Shown piece by piece: positions 15,080-22,498 of a stretch of 40,094 bases of DNA. The notes below the pieces were generated by a model. That model was not told where the DNA came from and did not search any database. It was given only the letters and a program-made list of their open reading frames with translations. The stretch covers positions 1-40,094 of the forward strand of contig JBJXHB010000167.1 of the NCBI GenBank assembly GCA_046160725.1, in the 5' to 3' direction. Within the stretch, counting starts at the first letter, position 1. Every line of letters begins with the position of its first letter. The DNA is from JBJXHB01 sp046160725. GTDB lineage: Bacteria > Pseudomonadota > Gammaproteobacteria > Burkholderiales > Burkholderiaceae_C. The position numbers were made by a program, and so were the translations under genes.

Positions 15080-16102
15080 ATGAACAAGAATTGGTTGGGC
15101 CGGATCGTTGCCTTGGCTGTCCTTCTCACCAGCCCTGTCGCCTGGGGGGCCTCTGACTCCTCTACCGCGAAAATGAGAGGGGAGCTGGCAGCCAAGCCGG
15201 CAGCCAAGCCGGTGGCCAAGGCGGTGGCCAAGACGCCTCCAAAGGCAAGGCCGGTGGCGGCCAAGGCCGCTCGGGAGGCCCCTGCACGGCCGTCGCTGGG
15301 ACAGCGTCAAGGCCTGAAAGGCACCGAGGACCCGCTCGAACTGAAATCCAGTGTGGCTCTGGTGGTCGACCAGGACACACATGAAGTGCTGCTGAGCAAG
15401 AACGCCCAGGCGGTGCTGCCGATTGCGTCCATCACCAAGCTGATGACGGCCCTGGTGGTCAGTGAGGCGGACCTGCCTTTGGACCAGACCTTGGTGATCA
15501 GCCAGGCAGATGTCGATACCGAAAAGGGCAGCCGGTCGCGCTTGAAGGTGGGTACCGAGCTGACTCGGCGCGAGATGCTTCATCTGGCTTTGATGTCGTC
15601 TGAAAACCGGGCCGCGCATGCGCTAGGTCGGTACTTCCCGGGTGGTTTGTCTGCTTTTGTGGAAGCAATGAACCGAAAGGCCGAGATGCTCGGCATGGGC
15701 GACACCCGCTTCATCGAACCCACCGGGCTGTCCAGCTCCAACCGATCCAGCGCCAATGACCTCACCTTGTTGGTACGGGAGGCCATGCAGCATGAGCATC
15801 TGCGCGACTGGTCCACCTCGGCCGAGGCACAGGTGGCCGTCGGCACAAGGGTGATGAGCTTCCGCAATACAAACGGTCTGATTCGAAATCCGACCTGGAC
15901 CATTGGTCTACAGAAGACGGGCTACATCTCGGAGGCCGGTCGATGCGTGGTGATGCAGGCCCAGCTGGCGGGCCGCAACCTGATCATGGTCCTTCTGGAT
16001 TCGGCCGGGCGGTACTCCCGAATTGGCGACGCCGAGCGTATCCGCCGTTGGTTGCAAGGGGTTGCGGCGCTGCCGGCCGCTATCGAATTGCCACGGAGCT
16101 GA
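15080..16102 (+). CDS. pbpG: D-alanyl-D-alanine endopeptidase (PBP7-like), with AAKP-repeat linker
   Basis: This periplasmic S11-family serine peptidase cleaves D-Ala-containing peptide bonds in peptidoglycan. The signal peptide is MNKNWLGRIVALAVLLTSPV plus AWGA. Residues 30-72 are an Ala/Lys/Pro-rich linker with four AAKP-like units. The catalytic domain has SxxK as S117-I-T-K120, SxN as S174-E-N176 and KTG at 279-281, the three motifs needed for activity. The 340-residue length is slightly more than usual for PBP7 because of the linker. Its own promoter is likely at 14995-15023. It converges with the IclR gene 44 bp downstream. Confidence 0.92.
   Translation: MNKNWLGRIVALAVLLTSPVAWGASDSSTAKMRGELAAKPAAKPVAKAVAKTPPKARPVAAKAAREAPARPSLGQRQGLKGTEDPLELKSSVALVVDQDTHEVLLSKNAQAVLPIASITKLMTALVVSEADLPLDQTLVISQADVDTEKGSRSRLKVGTELTRREMLHLALMSSENRAAHALGRYFPGGLSAFVEAMNRKAEMLGMGDTRFIEPTGLSSSNRSSANDLTLLVREAMQHEHLRDWSTSAEAQVAVGTRVMSFRNTNGLIRNPTWTIGLQKTGYISEAGRCVVMQAQLAGRNLIMVLLDSAGRYSRIGDAERIRRWLQGVAALPAAIELPRS
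15188..15235 (+). repeat. Four tandem 12-bp units encoding an AAKP-type linker
   Basis: GCAGCCAAGCCG occurs twice exactly (15188-15199 and 15200-15211), followed by two variants, GTGGCCAAGGCG and GTGGCCAAGACG. They encode AAKP, AAKP, VAKA and VAKT at residues 37-52 of the D,D-endopeptidase. Because the unit is a multiple of three, slippage would change linker length without breaking the frame. Confidence 0.88.
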
Positions 16103-16146
16103 GTTCGGACCAAGTCTTCAGCTGGTTGGCTGGGGCGCGGCGCGCA

Positions 16147-16917
16147 TCAACCGTGGTGCCCAAGCGTCTGGCTGATGCGGGCAGCGGTGTCGCGGACGCG
16201 CTCGGCCCACGACTCCTCCAGCCGGTCCGCAGGTGCCGAGATCGACAGGCCGGCGACCAGGCGGTCCTGGTCGTCGTAAATGCCGGCGGCCATGCAGCGC
16301 ACGCCGAGCTCAAGCTCCTCGTCGTCGCGGGCCAAGTGCGTGTGGCGAACCAGCCCAAGTTCACGCTCCAGACGGGTCAGGTCGGTGATGCTGTTGCGAG
16401 TGTGGCCGGCAAGCCCGGTCCGCGTTGCGTAGGCCCGCACCCGTTGCGGGTCGTCTGCCGCCAGGAACAACTTGCCCACTGATGTCAGATGCAGTGGCGC
16501 GCGCCCTCCGATGGCACGCACCACCTGCATGCCAGAGCGCTCGCTGTAGCTGCGCTCGATATAGACGATCTCGTCGCCTTGCCGGACCGAAAGGTTTACG
16601 GGTTGGTGAGTCAGTTTGTGCAGTTCCCGCATGGGCGCCAACGCTGCGTCGCGCACATCCAGTCGCGCCTTGACCAGATTGCCCAGCTCCAGCAGGCGCA
16701 TCCCGAGCCGATAACTGCCTACTTCCGGTCGTTCGACATATCGGCCCAATGCAAGATCATTGAGGATCCGATGCGCGGTCGATGGATGAAGACCGGTTCG
16801 TTCGCTGATGTCTTTCAGCGCCACAGGATCAGGGTGTCCAGCCAGGACATCGAGCAACTTGAACATGCGCTCCAATACCTGGATGGCCGGTGCGTGTTCT
16901 TCTTTCTGACGTTGCAT
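16147..16917 (-). CDS. IclR-family transcriptional regulator
   Basis: This 256-residue regulator has the IclR winged helix at about residues 12-75 (AIQVLERMFKLLDVLAGHPD, then LKDISERTGLHPSTAHRILN). The GAF-like effector domain follows, with LRELHKL-type helix, SYSERSGMQVVRAIGGRAPL, HLTSVGKLFLA, and the C-terminal GVRCMAAGIYDDQDRLVAGL, SISAPADR block. Start is ATG 16917, with a GAGGG SD and MQRQKEEHAPAIQ close to the family start; a longer frame would reach into the divergent gene. The effector is unknown. Divergence from TIGR03790 across only 36 bp suggests shared control, with a TTTGCATT direct repeat in between. Confidence 0.92.
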   Translation of the reverse strand: MQRQKEEHAPAIQVLERMFKLLDVLAGHPDPVALKDISERTGLHPSTAHRILNDLALGRYVERPEVGSYRLGMRLLELGNLVKARLDVRDAALAPMRELHKLTHQPVNLSVRQGDEIVYIERSYSERSGMQVVRAIGGRAPLHLTSVGKLFLAADDPQRVRAYATRTGLAGHTRNSITDLTRLERELGLVRHTHLARDDEELELGVRCMAAGIYDDQDRLVAGLSISAPADRLEESWAERVRDTAARISQTLGHHG

Positions 16918-16942
16918 GAGCGTGCCCTCAAAGTCATGCGAT

Positions 16943-16970
16943 TTTGCATTGTGATGAAGCACTTTGCATT
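16943..16970. promoter_or_regulatory. Direct repeat TTTGCATT between IclR gene and TIGR03790 gene
   Basis: TTTGCATT occurs at 16943-16950 and at 16963-16970, exactly 20 bp apart, about two helical turns. The first copy is in the short divergent gap; the second is within codons 4-6 of the TIGR03790 gene. AT-rich octamers repeated this way stand out in this GC-rich window and could bind the adjacent regulator. Function is inferred from position only. Confidence 0.35.
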
Positions 16971-18117
16971 CCGACATGCTTGGAGGTGGTTCCATCTGGC
17001 GGTCCTGTGTGCGTCAAGCTGGGCCGCCATGGCGCAGCCGGCAGCCCAATCGGTCTCGGCCGAGCAGCGAGCGAGCGCACCAAGGCCGGCGATGGCGACC
17101 GAGCCGACCAAGACACGCACACCCGCGGCCTGGATCAAGGTGCCGCGGATCAAGGGTCGTCTGATGCCCCGTGATATCGGCCTGGTGATCAACATGGCCG
17201 ATCCCTACTCGGTGGAAGTGGGGCGCTACTACCAGCAGCGGCGTGGACTGAGTCCGACTCAGGTGCTGGAAGTCACATTGCCTGTTCAGGATCGAATGAA
17301 GGCGTCAGAGTTGCTGGCCCTACGTGCCAGGATCGATGGCCATTTCGGTCCAGAGATCCAGGCGTTGGCCCTGGCCTGGGTGAAGCCATGGTCCGTGGAT
17401 TGCCACAGTGTCACGGGCGCGCTGGCATTGGGGCTGGACGACAACCTGTGCAAGCGCAGCTGCGAGCGGACACGGCCTTCGCCGCTGTTCAACAACGCCA
17501 CATCACAGCCGTTCACGGACCATGGGGTCCGGCCGTCGATGCACCTGGCTGCGGGCTCGGTTGAGGAGGCTCGGCAGATGATTGATCGCGGCGTGGCCTC
17601 GGACGGAACACTCGGACTTCGCGGGGCTCCGTCGGCGACCGTGGCACTCTTGACGTCGGCTGATCGCCGACGAAACGTGAGAGCCACGACCTATCCTGCC
17701 TCAGGACCCATCGGACGCGCGGGACTGGAGATCGTGATCGCCGAGACGGACCAACTTCCGACATTGCCGCGGCTGGTGATGGTGCAAGGCTCCACGGCGA
17801 GTATGGAGCCATTGGGTGGTCTGCATTGGCTGCCGGGCGCTCTGGCCGACCATCTGACCTCTTACGGCGGCGTTCTCCATGACCGCCATTCCCAATCGAC
17901 GGTGCTCGACTGGATCCGGTCTGGTGCCACAGCCAGCTACGGCAACGTCAGCGAGCCGTGCAACCACCTGCAGAAGTTCCCCCATCCGCAGCTGTTGTTG
18001 CTTCACTACGCCCAAGGTTCCACCGCCATTGAGGCCTATTGGAAAAGCGTCGCTTGGCCGCAGCAAGGCCTGTTTGCCGGCGAACCGTTGGCCGCACCGT
18101 TTGGGCGGAAGCCATGA
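16954..18117 (+). CDS. TIGR03790 family exported protein
   Basis: This 387-residue protein of unknown function has an N-terminal signal sequence (WRWFHLAVLCASSWAAMAQP) and an Ala/Pro/Thr-rich spacer. The conserved domain begins at about residue 65 (RLMPRDIGLVINMADPYSVE, then YYQQRRGL) and includes ALALAWVKPWSVDCHSVTGA, LHWLPGALADHLTSYGG and the terminal SGATASYGNVSEPCNH with FPHPQLLLLHY. This pattern is what I recognise as TIGR03790. ATG 16954 has no obvious SD; ATG 16936 in frame is an alternative. It is divergent from an IclR regulator and convergent on hpnE with 21 bp between. I cannot assign an activity. Confidence 0.78.
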   Translation: MKHFAFRHAWRWFHLAVLCASSWAAMAQPAAQSVSAEQRASAPRPAMATEPTKTRTPAAWIKVPRIKGRLMPRDIGLVINMADPYSVEVGRYYQQRRGLSPTQVLEVTLPVQDRMKASELLALRARIDGHFGPEIQALALAWVKPWSVDCHSVTGALALGLDDNLCKRSCERTRPSPLFNNATSQPFTDHGVRPSMHLAAGSVEEARQMIDRGVASDGTLGLRGAPSATVALLTSADRRRNVRATTYPASGPIGRAGLEIVIAETDQLPTLPRLVMVQGSTASMEPLGGLHWLPGALADHLTSYGGVLHDRHSQSTVLDWIRSGATASYGNVSEPCNHLQKFPHPQLLLLHYAQGSTAIEAYWKSVAWPQQGLFAGEPLAAPFGRKP

Positions 18118-18138
18118 CTGCCGCCGCCGCGAGTTCGT

Positions 18139-19437
18139 TCAAACCAACGGCTGGCCTGTGCGGTTCAACCCGGGCCCCACGCACGTCGCCGCCGCCAGGC
18201 CAGACCTAACGGCGCCCTCCAGCGTCGCCGGATAGGGACCGTCCAGATGGTCACCGGCTGCCAGAACGTGGCCGGTGACGCGATTCCCCGGACGACATAG
18301 ACCAGGGGTACACGCAAACGTGGCCCGTCGCTCGGCCGCCGCATGACTGACCGTGGATTGGCCAAAGTACCCAGGGAAAGCATTGCGGGCCTGGCTCAGC
18401 ACTCGCTCGGCGGCATTGACCACGCCTTCGCGCAGTTCAACATCGGCCGCACTGGCGACAAACGCGAACAGCGGTGCCGAATGTCCGAGGACCATCAGGT
18501 CGAAGACAAACTGGGCTGGGCCATGCACGCCAGAACGCAGCGCCGTCATGGGCTGTGTCAAACGCAGCGCCGGTTCCGCGATATAGACCGTCAGGATGGC
18601 CTGATGCTCCAGCGTTGCGCACTGACGCGACCATTCTGGATTGATGTTCGCGGTCAGTCGGGCCATCGCGGTCGCGCCGGTGGCGAGCACGACCTGATCA
18701 AAGACATGCCCCTCGATGGTGGGCCGGCCGTCAACCGCCCTATCCAGACCTTGGACAAGCGTGCCTGTCCGGACATGCTGACCATTCGCGACCAGCCAGC
18801 GCATGGCTGGTTCAGGAAACAGCTCGGACAGGCCGGTCCGCGGCAGCAGCAGGTCAGACGAACCAGGCCCGCCGAACACCGCATCTCGCAACACGCGCAG
18901 GAAGACGCGGCCACTGGCACGGTCCGCCGGCGTGTTCAGGGCGGCCACACACAACGGCTCTAGCCAGTCTCGCAGAACCGCTTGTGGCGCGCCGCGCCCG
19001 AGATCTGCAACAGTTTGGGTCGGTTCACAGTCGAAGCCGGCCAACCGCCAACCCAAGGCCAACCGAAGCATGCCCAGGCGGTCCCGCGCGGACCAGCCGC
19101 TGGCGCCTATGACGCCGCGAAGGAAGGCCCAGGTGGGCGGACCAGGAGCCAGGGATAGACCTGTGCCGTCTGGGAAACGCCATGCCAGCGGCAGGCGGGC
19201 CAGCGCCACTGCGGGGTCCACGCCGACCATGCGCATCATGCTCAGGCATTCCCGATATGCGCCCACCAAGATGTGCTGGCCGTTGTCAAAGCACTGACCA
19301 TCGGCCCGAACAAGGGTGCGCGCTCGGCCGCCCGGCGTACGAGCGGCTTCGAAGACGGTGACATGCCAGCCCTGGCGCGCCGCTTGCACCGCGCAGGCCA
19401 GCCCGGCCCAGCCGGCGCCGACCACCGCCAATTGCAT
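18139..19437 (-). CDS. hpnE: Hydroxysqualene dehydroxylase HpnE
   Basis: This FAD-dependent amine oxidase/desaturase-type enzyme converts hydroxysqualene to squalene, the last step of the HpnCDE route. The 432-residue protein opens with the dinucleotide-binding motif VVGAGWAGLACAVQAARQGW then VTVFEA, followed by the GGRARTL flavin-contact segment. The C-terminal FAD motif is the GNRVTGHVLAAGDHLDGPYP, ATLEGAVRSGLAA block typical of squalene-associated desaturases. ATG 19437 is used; it lies 8 bp after the hpnD stop. It is third in hpnC-hpnD-hpnE. Squalene-hopene cyclase is not in this window. Confidence 0.92.
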   Translation of the reverse strand: MQLAVVGAGWAGLACAVQAARQGWHVTVFEAARTPGGRARTLVRADGQCFDNGQHILVGAYRECLSMMRMVGVDPAVALARLPLAWRFPDGTGLSLAPGPPTWAFLRGVIGASGWSARDRLGMLRLALGWRLAGFDCEPTQTVADLGRGAPQAVLRDWLEPLCVAALNTPADRASGRVFLRVLRDAVFGGPGSSDLLLPRTGLSELFPEPAMRWLVANGQHVRTGTLVQGLDRAVDGRPTIEGHVFDQVVLATGATAMARLTANINPEWSRQCATLEHQAILTVYIAEPALRLTQPMTALRSGVHGPAQFVFDLMVLGHSAPLFAFVASAADVELREGVVNAAERVLSQARNAFPGYFGQSTVSHAAAERRATFACTPGLCRPGNRVTGHVLAAGDHLDGPYPATLEGAVRSGLAAATCVGPGLNRTGQPLV

Positions 19438-19445
19438 GGCCGACC

Positions 19446-20315
19446 TCAATGGCCGCGCCAGCGTGTGCGCAGCGCGATCCAGAGCTTGCGCACCGGTGTC
19501 AGCGACGTGCGCTGGTGAAGCACCTGGAAGTGGTCCGCTTCGATCTCTCGCAGGAGCGTGCGGTAGATGTGCGCCATCATCAACCCGGGTATCTGCTCGG
19601 CTCGTCGGGCTGGCGGCAGAAGCGCAAACGCCTCGTCATAGACGCGCTGTGCCCGTTCGGTCTGGTAATGCATCAATGCCGTGAAACGATCGCTATAGCC
19701 CCAGGGCGCTTCACGCTTGAGCAGTTCATGTGCCTTGACGTCAAAAAGTTGCATCTCTGCCTGGGGGAGGTAGATGCGGCCAAGGCGGGCATCCTCGCCG
19801 ACGTCGCGGATGATGTTGGTCAGCTGCAAGGCAAGACCAAGCCTGTGCGCATAGGCGACGGTCGCATCGTCCACATCTCCGAAGATGCGCGCTGCAACCT
19901 CGCCCACCATGCCGGCGACCAGGTGGCAGTAGCTCTGCAGCGCCGGGTAGTCCAGCCAGCGGTTCTGGCGCAGGTCCATCTCGCAGCCGTCGATGACAGC
20001 ATGGAGGTGGCGGGCCTCAATGCCATAAGTGGTGACGCAGGGCATCAGGGCCCGCAGAACGGGATGAGTCGGCTTTCCGTCGAAGGCCTGCGCCACCTCC
20101 TGGCGCCACCATGCCAATTTGACCGCGGCAACACCGGGCTCCGAGACCTCATCCACGACGTCGTCCACCTCGCGGCAGAAAGCGTAGAACGCGGTGATGG
20201 CGGCCCGTCGAGGTGCCGGCAGGAAAAGGAAGGCGTAGTAGAACGACGACCCACTGCCCGCTGCCTTGGCTTGCACATAGGCCTGCGGCGTGGGCAACGG
20301 CGCCTGGGCTGTCAT
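19446..20315 (-). CDS. hpnD: Presqualene diphosphate synthase HpnD
   Basis: This squalene/phytoene synthase-fold enzyme joins two farnesyl diphosphates into presqualene diphosphate. The 289-residue protein shows the first Asp-rich motif in FYAFCREVDDVVDEVSEPGV, and the second in LTNIIRDVGEDARLGRIYLP, both needed to bind Mg-diphosphate. The start is ATG 20315 (MTAQAPLPTPQAYVQAKAAG). It sits between hpnC (19 bp upstream) and hpnE (8 bp downstream), matching the standard operon order. Confidence 0.93.
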   Translation of the reverse strand: MTAQAPLPTPQAYVQAKAAGSGSSFYYAFLFLPAPRRAAITAFYAFCREVDDVVDEVSEPGVAAVKLAWWRQEVAQAFDGKPTHPVLRALMPCVTTYGIEARHLHAVIDGCEMDLRQNRWLDYPALQSYCHLVAGMVGEVAARIFGDVDDATVAYAHRLGLALQLTNIIRDVGEDARLGRIYLPQAEMQLFDVKAHELLKREAPWGYSDRFTALMHYQTERAQRVYDEAFALLPPARRAEQIPGLMMAHIYRTLLREIEADHFQVLHQRTSLTPVRKLWIALRTRWRGH

Positions 20316-20334
20316 CGGCCACCTCTGACGATGT

Positions 20335-21171
20335 TCATGGCGCGTTGCCCATGCGCCACACCCGCCAGGCCAGCAACGGGAGGTCCCAGGCATGCAGGCG
20401 TGGCCGGCGGTCCAGCGTTCGATAGTCCATCTTCTCGATTCTCTCAAGCACGCGCATGGCGCCTTGGACGACGGCCCGCAATTCCCAGCCGGCGCGCCCG
20501 GGCAACTGCAGGGCAAGTGGCGCACCTTCACGCATCAAGGCGTTTGACCACTGGCACAAGTCTTTGACAAGTGCCTGCGTGGCAGGGCTGTCGCGCAAAC
20601 TGCCAGGTGCGCACAGGTCAATGCCGTGCGACGCCGCGTCGGCCCATGGCAGGTAAATCCTTCCCCTGGGGAGGTCGACGCTGAGGTCCTGCCAGAAGTT
20701 GATCAACTGCAGTGCCGTGCAAATGGCGTCCGACCGAGCGACGCTGGCCTGGTCGCCAACGCGATACAGCTGAAGCAGCAGTCGGCCGACCGGGTTGGCT
20801 GAGCGCGAACAGTAGGCCAGCAACTCAGCCCGATCTCGGTAGATTGGCTGCGCGACGTCCTGCACAAAGGCATCAAGCAAGGCGTGCAGGTGGTGCTCTC
20901 CAAGTTGATGCAGCCGCACTTGGACCATGAGGTCCTCGAACAAGCCGGGCCATCGGTCATGGGCGGCATGGTGGGCGCGCTGGACGGCGCCTTCCAGGCC
21001 CTGGCGGAAAAACGCCAGATCGCGCAGGCGCTGCTCCGGTCCGAAATCGCCTTCGTCCGCCAGGTCGTCTGCCGTCCTGGCGAACCGGTAGATGGCGCGG
21101 ACAGCAGGGCGCAGCTCCGGCGGGCATAGCCAGGAGGCGACAGGAAAGTTCTCGTAGTGATCGACGCTCAC
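20335..21171 (-). CDS. hpnC: Hydroxysqualene synthase HpnC
   Basis: This enzyme converts presqualene diphosphate to hydroxysqualene. The 278-residue squalene-synthase-fold protein has RFARTADDLADEGDFGPEQR as the first Asp motif and LINFWQDLSVDLPRGRIYLP as the second. The family start SVDHYENFPVASWLCPPELR directly follows a GTG at 21171, so I choose GTG; the open frame upstream has no family similarity. It is first in hpnC-hpnD-hpnE and divergent from the RND membrane-fusion gene, with about 170 bp between start codons. Squalene from this operon would feed hopanoid synthesis. Confidence 0.92.
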   Translation of the reverse strand: MSVDHYENFPVASWLCPPELRPAVRAIYRFARTADDLADEGDFGPEQRLRDLAFFRQGLEGAVQRAHHAAHDRWPGLFEDLMVQVRLHQLGEHHLHALLDAFVQDVAQPIYRDRAELLAYCSRSANPVGRLLLQLYRVGDQASVARSDAICTALQLINFWQDLSVDLPRGRIYLPWADAASHGIDLCAPGSLRDSPATQALVKDLCQWSNALMREGAPLALQLPGRAGWELRAVVQGAMRVLERIEKMDYRTLDRRPRLHAWDLPLLAWRVWRMGNAP

Positions 21172-21279
21172 GGTGTGATTGTCGCGGCCGACCTGTTGCG
21201 TCGGTTCGGTGCGTTTTCTCGGGAAGTGATTTTCAAAGTCGGTGCGCCGGCGAAGGCCTGGGGGCAAGGCGTGCTCGCC

Positions 21280-21308
21280 TTGACAGGGGATAAGCCGGCT
21301 CCTATATT
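21280..21308 (+). promoter_or_regulatory. Near-consensus sigma-70 promoter for the RND efflux operon
   Basis: TTGACA (21280-21285) is a perfect -35 and TATATT (21303-21308) matches five of six -10 bases; the spacer is exactly 17 bp. Such a strong promoter in front of an efflux operon normally needs repression, which fits the palindrome immediately downstream. Confidence 0.8.
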
Positions 21309-21322
21309 ACTGACTGGTCAGT
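21309..21322. promoter_or_regulatory. Palindromic operator overlapping the RND transcription start
   Basis: ACTGAC-TG-GTCAGT is a perfect 6-bp inverted repeat with a 2-bp centre, starting at the base after the -10 box and covering the expected start site. Sites of this type are typical of TetR-family repressors of efflux operons. No TetR gene is present in the window, so the repressor would act in trans. Confidence 0.6.
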
Positions 21323-21343
21323 CATTAAGTGGTCAGGAAGGGC

Positions 21344-22498
21344 ATGAAGCCAAGCGGTCAAGCAAGAGCGACGGTGTATGCCGTCGCCGCGGTTCTGGGT
21401 TGGACGATGGCGGCATGTACGCCAAAGCCCGTGGTCGACGAGCCGATCCGTTCGGTCCGAACACAGGTGGTCCAGGTGACCGACGTCGCGGCAGGGCAGC
21501 AGTTTGCGGCCGAGATCAAGGCCCGATCCGAGTCGCGTCTGTCGTTCCGGGTTCCGGGCAAGGTTATCGCCCGTCAGGTCGATGTCGGACAACCGGTGCG
21601 CAAGGGACAGGTGCTGGCGCAACTCGACGCACGCGACCTGCGCCTGGCGGAACAGGCCGCTCAGGCCGGGTTGAGTTCCGCGCGCGCCTCTTTGGAGCAG
21701 GCGGAGGCCGAGTTCAAGCGGTTCAAGGACCTCCGGGAGCAGGGATTCATCAGTGCCTGGGACCTGGATCGCCGCGAGGCCGCGCTCAAGGTGGCTCGCG
21801 CCCAGACCGCTCAGGTCATCGCGCAGGCTGACGTCCAAGGCAACCAGACCGGCTATGCCCAATTGGTCGCTGACGGAGCTGGCGTCGTGGTCGCTGTCGA
21901 CGCCGAACCCGGCATGGTGGTGTCAGCGGGCATGCCCGTTATCCGGGTGGCCCATGACGGACCCAGGGATGCGGTCTTTGCGGTGCCCGAACACCAGGTT
22001 TCAGCCATCCGCGCGTTGACCGGGCGGGCCGGCGCGCTACAGCTGTCCGTCTGGGGTGATGCGACGACCCGTTGGCCCGCCACCGTCCGCGAAGTCGCGC
22101 CGGCCGCCGATGCATCGACCCGCACCTTCCTGGTCAAGGCCGACCTGGGCGCAGCACCAGTTCGCATTGGGCAAAGCGCCAGCATCGCACTGAAGGCGGT
22201 ACCGAAGCCGGCGATCCGGTTGCCATTGGCCGCCATTTTCGAGCATCAGGGCAAGCCGGCGGTCTGGCTCTTCGATGGGGCAACCTCGACGGTCAGGACG
22301 GCATCGATCGAGGTCGCCGGCGCTGAGGCCAACGATGCCATTGTGGCCTCCGGTGTCCGGCAGGGCGATGTCGTCGTCACGGCTGGCGTCCATGTGCTGT
22401 CGCCGGGACAGAAGGTCCGCCGGCAGGCTGACGCGACGGGTGCGTCCACTGCGCCGGGCCGTACGGCGCCCGCGGCCGCCGCTGGGGCATCGCGATGA
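21344..22498 (+). CDS. RND efflux periplasmic adaptor (membrane fusion) protein
   Basis: This 384-residue adaptor links an inner-membrane RND pump to an outer-membrane channel. The N-terminus YAVAAVLGWTMAAC ends in a lipobox-like MAAC with Cys25, so it is probably a lipoprotein. The lipoyl half-motif ESRLSFRVPGKVIARQVDVG (residues about 60-80) is followed by the QPVRKGQVLAQLD segment. A coiled-coil hairpin spans about 95-150 (LRLAEQAAQAGLSSARASLE, QAEAEFKRF), with beta-barrel and membrane-proximal domains after it. ATG 21344 follows an AGGAAG SD; a GTG at 21329 is less likely. Its TGA overlaps the pump ATG. Expression is likely controlled by the promoter/operator at 21280-21322. Confidence 0.92.
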   Translation: MKPSGQARATVYAVAAVLGWTMAACTPKPVVDEPIRSVRTQVVQVTDVAAGQQFAAEIKARSESRLSFRVPGKVIARQVDVGQPVRKGQVLAQLDARDLRLAEQAAQAGLSSARASLEQAEAEFKRFKDLREQGFISAWDLDRREAALKVARAQTAQVIAQADVQGNQTGYAQLVADGAGVVVAVDAEPGMVVSAGMPVIRVAHDGPRDAVFAVPEHQVSAIRALTGRAGALQLSVWGDATTRWPATVREVAPAADASTRTFLVKADLGAAPVRIGQSASIALKAVPKPAIRLPLAAIFEHQGKPAVWLFDGATSTVRTASIEVAGAEANDAIVASGVRQGDVVVTAGVHVLSPGQKVRRQADATGASTAPGRTAPAAAAGASR

